Position numbers and translations under genes: made by a program. Under the pieces are notes generated by a model, which saw only the letters and a list, made by a program, of their open reading frames with translations, did not search any database and was not told the DNA's origin. This document shows, in pieces, positions 36,418-43,957 of a stretch of DNA of 64,000 nt. The DNA is taken from NCBI GenBank assembly GCA_963708675.1, contig CAVPTO010000003.1, forward strand, positions 1,984,001 to 2,048,000. The letters are read 5' to 3'. The DNA is from DATAXP01 sp963708675 (GTDB taxonomy: Bacteria; Planctomycetota; Planctomycetia; Pirellulales; PNKZ01). Within the stretch, counting starts at the first letter, position 1, and the number at the start of each line of letters is the position of its first letter.

Positions 36418-37674
36418 ATGCGCTTTCTCGAACTTATTTTCTGTGTGCCCGCGCTTGCCGGACATCTCGCGCTATGCACGGCGTTCGTCAATCGCATTCA
36501 CGCGATGGCCATGCGCCGCTGGATCATCGACACGTTCAACGAACTCGCACGCCTGTTCGCGCTCGGACTGCCAGTTGGGTTGTTCGTCGCCTACGTCGTC
36601 CATCATCGCAACGCGCCTGAGCAACTCGAACTTGCGGCGCTGCCGTGGGCGCTGCTCATTTATCTTGCGATGTGCTGCATCGTCGGCGCGGTGTTCGTTC
36701 CTTGGGAGATGCTTCGACGCTGGATGGTCAAACGTCCGGCGGCGCTCGTCTCACAACAAGAGACCACCCATCACCTGCACGCGCGACTCGATCCGACAGA
36801 GCCGCAATCGCGTCTCGGTCGGTTGCTCTGCCGAGTGCCGCTGAACGAGGCACTCAGCATGGTCGTGAGCGAAAAGACGCTCGAGCTGCCACGGTTGCCG
36901 CCGCAGCTTGACGGGTTCACAATCGCGCACATTTCCGATCTGCACTTCACCGGCTCGACGCCCGAGCGATTCTTTCACGAAGTGATCGATATCGTCTTGG
37001 AGATGCGTGCCGACCTCATCGCGATCACGGGCGACATTGTCGAGAAGTACCGCTTCTTTCCGTGGATTGGCCGCACGCTGGGTCGGCTGCGGGCCGAGCA
37101 CGGCGTCTATTACATCCTCGGCAACCACGACGCGATCATCGACGTAAGCCGCATTCGGACGGAAATGGACGCTGCAGGGCTGATCGATCTCGGCGGCAAG
37201 TGTCGGTCGATCGATGTGAACGGTACGACAATGGTGCTGGCCGGCAACGAGTTGCCATGGATAACGCCCGCCGCCGGTCCGACGTGCTTTGCACCACTGG
37301 TTGAGGCCCGGAACTCAGGCGAACCTGCGCCGATTTCGATCCTGTTGTCGCATTCGCCTGATCAGCTTCCTTGGGCGCGGCGACATGGGTTCGACCTCAT
37401 GCTGGCCGGTCACACGCACGGCGGACAGATTGTGTTCCCGGTGATCGGCCCGATCCTCTGTCCCAGCCGCTTCGGCAGTCGCTACGCCAGCGGCACCTTC
37501 CACGAGCCGCCCACGGTGCTGCACGTTAGCCGCGGTGTCGGCGGCAACACGCCTCTGCGATGGAATTGCCCGCCGGAGATTACGCGTCTGGTGCTCGCGA
37601 GTCCCCAGCGCCGTGACGATTCACGGTATGATCGTCGTGACGACGCGGTGGGCGTGTCGTCGCCTGGAACATAA
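36418..37674 (+). CDS. Membrane-anchored metallophosphoesterase (YkuE/LpxG-like)
   Basis: Calcineurin-like phosphoesterase of 418 residues. Hydrophobic segments at about 3-23, 45-63 and 78-95 form an N-terminal membrane domain. The catalytic domain then shows the metal motifs in order: DLHF (D174, H176), GDIVEK, GNHD, LLSHSP, and GHTHGGQ. This is the YkuE/LpxG-type arrangement that acts on membrane-linked phosphate substrates; a UDP-sugar or lipid pyrophosphate is possible. The last 20 residues (SPQRRDDSRYDRRDDAVGV) look like random tail. The palindromic repeat starts 7 bp after the stop. Confidence 0.85.
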   Translation: MRFLELIFCVPALAGHLALCTAFVNRIHAMAMRRWIIDTFNELARLFALGLPVGLFVAYVVHHRNAPEQLELAALPWALLIYLAMCCIVGAVFVPWEMLRRWMVKRPAALVSQQETTHHLHARLDPTEPQSRLGRLLCRVPLNEALSMVVSEKTLELPRLPPQLDGFTIAHISDLHFTGSTPERFFHEVIDIVLEMRADLIAITGDIVEKYRFFPWIGRTLGRLRAEHGVYYILGNHDAIIDVSRIRTEMDAAGLIDLGGKCRSIDVNGTTMVLAGNELPWITPAAGPTCFAPLVEARNSGEPAPISILLSHSPDQLPWARRHGFDLMLAGHTHGGQIVFPVIGPILCPSRFGSRYASGTFHEPPTVLHVSRGVGGNTPLRWNCPPEITRLVLASPQRRDDSRYDRRDDAVGVSSPGT

Positions 37675-37680
37675 GCGTCT

Positions 37681-37727
37681 GTTTAGCCGCGACCGCAGCA
37701 AGCGCTCGCTACGCGTCGCGGCTAAAC
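37681..37727. repeat. Dispersed palindromic repeat, copy B
   Basis: Starts GTTTAGCCGCGACCGCAGCA and ends GCTCGCTACGCGTCGCGGCTAAAC; inverted in orientation relative to copy A (27738-27785). Lies between the metallophosphoesterase stop and tyrA. Confidence 0.85.
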
Positions 37728-37749
37728 GACTTTCGATGGCATCAACCCA

Positions 37750-38625
37750 ATGAAACCCTGGAACCGCGTGGCGATTGTTGGCGTGGGCCTGATCGGCGGA
37801 TCGATCGGCATCGATCTGCTGCGTCGAGGTCTTGCGCGACACGTCGTCGGCATCGGGCGACGGCAGGAATCGCTCGACGAGGCGCGTGATGTCGGCGCCA
37901 TCAGCAGCGCGTCGACCGATCTGTCGCAAGGCGTTCGCGATGCCGAGTTGGTCATCGTTTGCACGCCGGTCGGACGCATCGTTGAAGACGTTCTCGCCGC
38001 GGCCAAGGCTGCTAAACCAGGGACGTTGATTACCGACGCCGGCAGTACGAAGGCGGAGATCGTTGCCTACCTCGAACGTGCGGCGCTCGATGGCTCATTG
38101 TCCAGCGAAGTCGCGTTCATCGGCAGTCATCCACTCGCCGGTGGCGAAAAGACCGGCCCGCGCACGGCGATCGCCGATTTGTTTGTCAACCGCGTCGTCG
38201 TCGTCACGCCTTCCGCGAGTTCAAAGGAAGCGGACGTTCGCACGATTAGCGACTTTTGGTCGAGCCTCGGGGCACGCGTGATGACGATGTCTGCCGAGGA
38301 GCATGACCGAATCGTGGCTGCTACGAGTCATCTGCCGCATCTCGTCGCGAGCGCCTTGGCCGCGAGCACCGATATCGCACACTTGCCGCTGACGGCCGGC
38401 GGCTGGCTCGACACGACGCGCATTGCCGCGGGCGACGCCTCGCTGTGGCAGCAAATCCTGATGTCGAATCGCGAGAACGTGCTCGAGTCGCTCAAGCGAT
38501 TCGAGCAAAACCTCGCTGCCATGCGCAAAGCCATTGAAGCTGGCAACTCCGACGAGATACAACATTTGCTGGACAAAGCACGACAACTGCGGCGTCGGAT
38601 TTCACATGGAAGCAACAGCGACTGA
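37750..38625 (+). CDS. tyrA: Prephenate dehydrogenase
   Basis: Oxidatively decarboxylates prephenate to 4-hydroxyphenylpyruvate for tyrosine synthesis. The 291 residues show the NAD(P)-binding GVGLIGGSIGIDL, TPVGRI, ITDAGSTKAEI, the substrate segment IGSHPLAGGEKTGP, and SHLPHLVASAL. Ends SHGSNSD at 38625, overlapping the ABC ATPase start by 20 bp, so the two genes are probably co-transcribed. Confidence 0.95.
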   Translation: MKPWNRVAIVGVGLIGGSIGIDLLRRGLARHVVGIGRRQESLDEARDVGAISSASTDLSQGVRDAELVIVCTPVGRIVEDVLAAAKAAKPGTLITDAGSTKAEIVAYLERAALDGSLSSEVAFIGSHPLAGGEKTGPRTAIADLFVNRVVVVTPSASSKEADVRTISDFWSSLGARVMTMSAEEHDRIVAATSHLPHLVASALAASTDIAHLPLTAGGWLDTTRIAAGDASLWQQILMSNRENVLESLKRFEQNLAAMRKAIEAGNSDEIQHLLDKARQLRRRISHGSNSD

Positions 38626-39373
38626 GCATCTCATCGCGATCGACCGGGTGACCAAGCGCTTTGGCGATCGGTTGGTGCTCGACGACGTGAGCCTTTCAAT
38701 TCGACCGGGCGAGACGATCGCGTTGTTGGGGCCCAGCGGCGGCGGCAAAAGCACGCTGCTGCGATGCATCAACGGTTTGAACACGCTCGACGCCGGCGAG
38801 ATTCGCGTCGGCCCGCACTGCCTGACGCCACCCAATGGCAGCCGTCCCGATGCCGCAGGCGCCCGTGCCGTGCGCCGATTGATGGGCATGGTGTTTCAAG
38901 ACTTTCAGTTGTTCCCGCATTTGACGGCGCTGGACAATGTGATCGAAGCACCGGTCTCGGTCGGTGGTCAGCGACCGAATGAAGCGAAGCGACTCGCCCA
39001 GCAGTTGCTGGAACGCGTCGGCCTCGGCGACCGCGGCGACGCCTATCCGCAGCAGCTTTCTGGCGGTCAGAAGCAACGCGTCGCGATTGCTCGAGCCTTG
39101 GCGATGAAACCGCAAGGCCTGTTGTGCGACGAGATCACGAGTGCCTTGGACCCCGAGTTGAAACACGAGGTTCTCGCGGTGCTGGCTGACCTGAAACGGG
39201 ACGGCATGACGCTTGTCATGGTGACGCACGAGATCGGTTTCGCCCGTCGTGCGGCCGATCGCGTGGTGGTTCTCTGCGGCGGCAAAATCATCGAAGACGG
39301 CCCGCCGGGCGAGGTGCTCGACCGCCCGCGTTCAGAGCGAACGCGGCAGTTTTTGAGCAATGTGCTTGGGTGA
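38606..39373 (+). CDS. ABC transporter ATP-binding protein, amino-acid (polar) type
   Basis: The ATG at 38606 (MEATATEHLI) gives 255 residues; a start at 38534 would overlap more of tyrA. Walker A is GPSGGGKST, Q-loop VFQDFQLFPHL, signature LSGGQKQR, Walker B LLCDEITSALD (usually DEPTSALD; the Pro is an Ile here), and the H-loop VTHE. The closest resemblance is to GlnQ-like importers. No permease or binding protein is in the window, so it is an orphan that must pair with distant membrane subunits or do something else. Confidence 0.85.
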   Translation: MEATATEHLIAIDRVTKRFGDRLVLDDVSLSIRPGETIALLGPSGGGKSTLLRCINGLNTLDAGEIRVGPHCLTPPNGSRPDAAGARAVRRLMGMVFQDFQLFPHLTALDNVIEAPVSVGGQRPNEAKRLAQQLLERVGLGDRGDAYPQQLSGGQKQRVAIARALAMKPQGLLCDEITSALDPELKHEVLAVLADLKRDGMTLVMVTHEIGFARRAADRVVVLCGGKIIEDGPPGEVLDRPRSERTRQFLSNVLG

Positions 39374-39599
39374 TTTCGAGCGTTTGACGTGCGCCATCAG
39401 AATTCCAGGACGCCCGTCCGTGGGCTGATCTCCCACCTGCATCGATTGGTGCTTCCATCGGGTGCAGCACCCGCCGGATTCGCGTGACGAATTCGTTATT
39501 TCGCTTTCCTTTACGTCAGAACTTGTAAACTTTACATGGAGTGGAATCTATAGTTCAGCGGCGCATCGATGGCGTCGCATCTGACGTGGGGGACGGGAC

Positions 39600-41579
39600 A
39601 TGACCAGGCTTCTTCGCGTTCTCGCTGCGCTCACTCTGAGCGCAGTCATCGCTCCTGCAATCGCGCTGGCCCATGGTGGCGGCGGTGGCCACGGTGGTGG
39701 TGGCGGTCACGGCGGCGGTGGTCACATGGGTGGCGGACATATGGGAGGCGGCGGTCATTTCGGCGGCGGGCACATGGGTGGCTTTAGTGGCGGCCACATG
39801 GGCGGCTTCAGCGGAGGTCACATGGGTGGCTTCAGCGGCGGGCATTCGGGATTCAGCGGAAGCCATCTCGGTGGTTTCAGCGGTGGTCACATCGGCAGCA
39901 CTCTCGGAAGCTCGCACCTCGGTTCGTCCCACCTTGGCGCATCGAACTTCGGCTCGTCACATCTTGGCTCGTCACACCTTGGCTCGTCGTCGCTCGGTCA
40001 TAGCAACTTCGGCAGCACCCATCTCGGCAGCGCGATCAGCGGGATGCACTCGGGCAACTTCGCGAATCATGCCGGCTCACTCGGCAATGCAGCGCACGCG
40101 GGGGGAAGCACGTTCCTCGGCAATCACGGTCTTAGCAGCGCCGGGGGCAGCGCGCTCTCACACACAGGCAGCAACTTCGCCTATCGACCGTCGACCGGCG
40201 GCGTCGGCGCGCACAACCTTGGCTCGCACGGCATGTCGGGAACGCAAGGCAACTTTCTCGGCCGCCATGGACTGACCAGCTCCGGCGGTGCGGGACACTC
40301 GAACCTCGGTGGCATGGGCCACACGAACGCTCTGGGTCACAGCAACGCGCTGACCAACGCTCACATCACGAATCACAGCAACTCGTTCAACAGCTTCGCC
40401 TCGAGTGGCCACAATCATCTCGGCTTCAACTCGTTCAATAGCGGCGGCTTCAACGGCAACCACGGCAACTGGTCGCACAACAACTATCACTACAACCCAG
40501 GCGGATATCACCACGGATACGCGGGCAACAGCGGTTACGGTCACCAGGGGTACGGCGGCTATGGGGGATATGGTCGCTACGGCTATGGTGGCTACGGAGG
40601 TTATGGGCGTTACGGCTATGGTGGTGGCTTCGGATATGGCTTGGGTTATGGCCTCGGCTACGGTCTGGGCTATGGCTTGGGACTCGGTTACGGCGGCCTC
40701 GGGTACGGCTACGGCCTATACGGCTTCTCGCCTTACTACGGCTACGGTGGATATGGCTACGGCTATCGCTATCCGTGGGGCCTGTATCTCGCTCGTGCGA
40801 TTCTTGGATGGGGATATGGATATGGCGGGTACGGGGGTTACGGCGGATACGGCTACGGCGGCTACGGCGGGTACGGTGGGTATGGCGGTTACTACCCGTA
40901 CGCCTACACGAATTACTATCCCGGCTATGGCTACGGCGCTTACGGCTACGCGCCGGTGTCGTCGTACGGCTACGGGACTCCCGTCTATCAGAACTATGCC
41001 ACCCCCACGACAAGCACGCAGGTCGCTGGAATCGATTACGTGGCGCGAGGCGATGCCGACTTCAAAGCCGGCAACTACGACGCCGCCATCCGCGACTGGA
41101 ATCATGCGATGGTCGACGACCCGCAAAACCCTGGCCTCATGCTATTGATCGGCCAGGCGCTGTTCGCGACGAAGCAGTACGACCAGTCCGCGGGAATCAC
41201 GCAGGCAGCGCTGTCGATGCTTCCGACCGACAAGTGGGGAACCGTGGTTGCGAACTATCGCGACCTCTATCCCAACAACCAGTCGTACACCGACCAGCTT
41301 CGCGCGTTGGAGGCGGCGAGGAAGACGAACGACTCGCCGGCCATCCGGTTCTTGCTGGGCTATCACTACGGGTACCTCGGTTATCCGAAAGAGGCCACGG
41401 CTGAGTTGGACAAGGCGCTTTCATTGGCGCCACAAGACAACATCTCGCAGCAGTTGCGCGATGTGATGGTCGCGAAGCAGAACCCGGCGCTGCCCCGGCG
41501 ACCGCGCCGGCCGCACCGAACAGCGCGACAACGGCGCCATCGCTGCCGCGCGAGTTCTAAATCATCGACGCTCGTTTAG
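39600..41579 (+). CDS. Exported Gly/His-rich and Gly/Tyr-rich repeat protein with TPR-like C-terminus (tail probably frameshifted)
   Basis: No named family. A signal peptide (about 1-24, ending ALA) is followed by a His/Gly repeat region (HMGGGHMGG, FSGGHMGG, SSHLGSSHLG) to about residue 290, then a Gly/Tyr repeat region (YGGYGGYGRYGYGG) at about 313-470, then helical TPR-like repeats from about 475 (DYVARGDADFKAGNYDAAI, YGYLGYPKEATAELDKALSL). Gly/Tyr and Gly/His repeats resemble adhesive or metal-binding surface proteins. The last 30 residues are Arg-rich in this frame. Read one frame back from about 41488, the tail becomes PATAPAAPNSATTAPSLPREF and stops at 41560, which fits better, so a base was probably lost near there. 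Confidence 0.75.
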   Translation: MTRLLRVLAALTLSAVIAPAIALAHGGGGGHGGGGGHGGGGHMGGGHMGGGGHFGGGHMGGFSGGHMGGFSGGHMGGFSGGHSGFSGSHLGGFSGGHIGSTLGSSHLGSSHLGASNFGSSHLGSSHLGSSSLGHSNFGSTHLGSAISGMHSGNFANHAGSLGNAAHAGGSTFLGNHGLSSAGGSALSHTGSNFAYRPSTGGVGAHNLGSHGMSGTQGNFLGRHGLTSSGGAGHSNLGGMGHTNALGHSNALTNAHITNHSNSFNSFASSGHNHLGFNSFNSGGFNGNHGNWSHNNYHYNPGGYHHGYAGNSGYGHQGYGGYGGYGRYGYGGYGGYGRYGYGGGFGYGLGYGLGYGLGYGLGLGYGGLGYGYGLYGFSPYYGYGGYGYGYRYPWGLYLARAILGWGYGYGGYGGYGGYGYGGYGGYGGYGGYYPYAYTNYYPGYGYGAYGYAPVSSYGYGTPVYQNYATPTTSTQVAGIDYVARGDADFKAGNYDAAIRDWNHAMVDDPQNPGLMLLIGQALFATKQYDQSAGITQAALSMLPTDKWGTVVANYRDLYPNNQSYTDQLRALEAARKTNDSPAIRFLLGYHYGYLGYPKEATAELDKALSLAPQDNISQQLRDVMVAKQNPALPRRPRRPHRTARQRRHRCRASSKSSTLV

Positions 41580-41638
41580 CCGGCGAGCCTGCTCGACGCG
41601 TTCAGGCGGACGCGGCCCGCAGGCGGACCGGCGAAACG
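41573..41638. terminator. Imperfect hairpin between convergent genes
   Basis: CGTTTAGCCGG at the left and CCGGCGAAACG at the right close a stem around 44 bp of GC-rich loop containing further pairing (GCCTGC / GCAGGC). It lies between the convergent Gly-rich protein and symporter genes and could terminate both. Confidence 0.5.
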
Positions 41639-43006
41639 TTATGCGACCGTCGCCAACTCATGCTCCGGCGTCACCGGTTCTCCGCGCGACACGCACGTCG
41701 CCAGCACCAAATCGCCCGACACGTTCAGCACCGTGCGGCACATGTCGAGCACGCGGTCGATGCCCAGGATGATGCCGATGCCTTCACCGGGCACGCCGAC
41801 ACTGTTGAGCACGATGATAATCAGCGGTATCGATCCGCCGGGGACGCCGGCCGTGCCGACGCCCGCGAGCACCGACATCAGCACCACCGTCAACTGTTGA
41901 TGCAGCGTCAGGTCGACGCCAAAAACCTGCGCGAGAAACAGCACCACGACGCCTTCATACAGGGCCGTGCCGTTCTGATTGCCGGTCGAGCCGATCGTAA
42001 GCACGAACTGCGACACCTCGCGTGGCAAGCCCAACTCATTGCGCGCGACACGCAGCGCCGTGGGCAGCGTGGCATTCGAGCTCGACGTGCCGAAAGCCGT
42101 AAGCATCGCTTCCGAGATATCGCGAAAAAACTTGCGCGGATCGCGACCGCCACCGAAGTACACGCATGCCGAATACACAACGACAATCTGCAATGCCATG
42201 CCCAACAGCACCGTGAGCACAAACCAAAACAGCGTCGTGAGAATTTCGATGCCCATGCGGGTCGTGATCACGAACACCAGGCACGCGACGCACACGGGCG
42301 CTAGGCGCATGGCGAAACCGATGATGACCATCGTCACGTCGAACAATCCTTCGATGCAACGGATGAGCGTTTGCGCTCGCTCGCCGGCGAACGTGAGCGC
42401 GACGCCGATGCAAAGCGAGAAGAACATCACGGACAACATGCCGTTGCCCTTGGACGAGCCGTCGAGCGCGCCGACCGCTTCTTGAAGTGGATTCTCAGGG
42501 ATGATGTCGAGCAGTAGATCGCGCAGAGGCTTGGCCTTCTTCGATTGCTCGACGGCCTTGTCGGCCGAGACGGCGAACTGCGACCGCAGCGCATCGCGGT
42601 TGGCGTCGCTGAGCCCCTTGCCTGGCGCGATCAAGTTCACGAGTGTCAGCCCGATGCCGACGGCGCAGAACGAAAGGACCATCGTCCACACCAGCGTGCG
42701 CAAGCCGATGCGTCCCAAGCGGCGAACGTCACCTAATTCGAGCACGCCGAGCGTGAGCGCCGAAAAGACCAGCGGGATCACGACCATCAACACGAGTCGC
42801 AGAAAGATTCGACCGACCGCTTCGACGTTGTCGAGTACCGACTCGAGCCAGTCGGGAATGCCGCTCGACTTGGTCAGAAAATTGACTGTCAGCCCTAGCG
42901 TCGCTCCGACGACGAGGCCGATCAGAATCTTGTAGTGAAGTGGGACGCGACGCGGCGGATCCGTTTCGGGACCGGTAGATGTTTGCGGCTCGGGGGAGTC
43001 TTGCAT
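41639..43006 (-). CDS. Dicarboxylate/amino acid:cation symporter (DAACS, GltP/DctA-like)
   Basis: Sodium- or proton-coupled inner-membrane transporter of 455 residues. The signature loops are visible: TSSSNATLPTALRV (reentrant hairpin HP1), GSTGNQNGTALYEG (the NMDGT-like motif of TM7), GVGTAGVPGGSIPLII (HP2), and ILGIDRVLDMCRTVLNVSGD (TM8). Eight-plus membrane helices. Substrate is a dicarboxylate or acidic amino acid. The gene is convergent with the Gly-rich protein and divergent from DedA. Confidence 0.93.
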   Translation of the reverse strand: MQDSPEPQTSTGPETDPPRRVPLHYKILIGLVVGATLGLTVNFLTKSSGIPDWLESVLDNVEAVGRIFLRLVLMVVIPLVFSALTLGVLELGDVRRLGRIGLRTLVWTMVLSFCAVGIGLTLVNLIAPGKGLSDANRDALRSQFAVSADKAVEQSKKAKPLRDLLLDIIPENPLQEAVGALDGSSKGNGMLSVMFFSLCIGVALTFAGERAQTLIRCIEGLFDVTMVIIGFAMRLAPVCVACLVFVITTRMGIEILTTLFWFVLTVLLGMALQIVVVYSACVYFGGGRDPRKFFRDISEAMLTAFGTSSSNATLPTALRVARNELGLPREVSQFVLTIGSTGNQNGTALYEGVVVLFLAQVFGVDLTLHQQLTVVLMSVLAGVGTAGVPGGSIPLIIIVLNSVGVPGEGIGIILGIDRVLDMCRTVLNVSGDLVLATCVSRGEPVTPEHELATVA

Positions 43007-43159
43007 GATGGAACGATTATGAGTGCCCGGTGAACGAAATCGTAAGTGGCCGCGCGGGTGCTCGCTACGGTGTAACCGCGTATCGGGCTAGGTTCAAGCT
43101 GTTGGGCAACGTAAAATCGAAGACTCGTTTCACCGTTTCGTCACCCGAACGTGGTCGCC

Positions 43160-43834
43160 ATGCACTCTTTGATCGATGGTCTTCGCTGGGTCATTTCGCT
43201 CGCCAAGCCCGATAATCTTCGCGCCTTGGTCGAGTGGAGCGGCCAGCCATGGCTGACCTATGCGATTCTGACGGCCATCGTCTTCAGCGAGACCGGGCTG
43301 CTCGTCGGGTTTTTTCTGCCGGGCGATTCGCTGCTCTTCGCGGCGGGGTTTCTCGCCAGTCAGGACATCTTCGACATCGTCGTGCTCAACGTCTGCTTGA
43401 TGACCGCAGCCATCGTCGGCGACGCGCTCAACTACTACGTCGGCCTGCAAATGAGCGAACACGTCTTCGAGCGCGGGCGGTTACGCTTCGTCAAGCACAG
43501 CCACTTGATGGCGGCCAAAGCGTTCTATGAAAAGCATGGCGGCAAGGCGATCATCCTTGCGAGGTTCGTTCCGCTGGTGCGAACGTTCACACCGTTCGTT
43601 GCCGGAATCGCGAGGATGAGTTATCGACGCTTCGCCGCGTACAACGTCGTCGGCGGCATCGGATGGGTGTTGTCGATGACGATGGCCGGCTGGTGGCTAG
43701 GCCGCATCGAGCTGGTGCAGAAGAACTTCGAGGTGTTCGTGCTGCTGATCGTCGTCATCAGCGTGCTGCCGGTGGTCATCGGCGCGATCAAGCATTGGCG
43801 CCAGCCGCAGGTCGAGGCAACGACGGCGGAGTAA
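43160..43834 (+). CDS. DedA/VTT-domain membrane protein
   Basis: Inner-membrane lipid-flippase-like protein of the DedA family, 224 residues. The ATG at 43160 is used rather than the GTG at 43151. Motifs: TGLLVGFFLPGDSLLFAAGF near residue 50 (F-x-PG-(D/E) loop) and LARFVPLVRTFTPFVAGIARM near 140 (R-x(3)-R-x-F-x-P-x(2)-AG). The last helix is at about 190-210. DedA proteins support membrane potential and undecaprenyl-phosphate or lipid recycling. No operon. Confidence 0.93.
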   Translation: MHSLIDGLRWVISLAKPDNLRALVEWSGQPWLTYAILTAIVFSETGLLVGFFLPGDSLLFAAGFLASQDIFDIVVLNVCLMTAAIVGDALNYYVGLQMSEHVFERGRLRFVKHSHLMAAKAFYEKHGGKAIILARFVPLVRTFTPFVAGIARMSYRRFAAYNVVGGIGWVLSMTMAGWWLGRIELVQKNFEVFVLLIVVISVLPVVIGAIKHWRQPQVEATTAE

Positions 43835-43851
43835 TTTGATGAGTTTATTGA

Positions 43852-43952
43852 TCCTCGGAAAACGTCATGAACCACGGCATACGAGTAACATCACCGCGAT
43901 CAACTTTGTTTCTGAGGATCGATAGCCGCGACGCGTAGCGAGCGCGCTCGCT
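43852..43952. repeat. Intergenic repeats: GATCCTC inverted pair and half copy C of palindromic repeat
   Basis: GATCCTCGGAAA (43852-43863) mirrors TTTCTGAGGATC (43910-43921). Directly after, 43921-43952 carries the left half of the dispersed palindrome (TAGCCGCGACGCGTAGCGAG) with a truncated right arm. Lies between convergent DedA and MMPL genes. Confidence 0.65.
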
Positions 43953-43957
43953 ATGAC

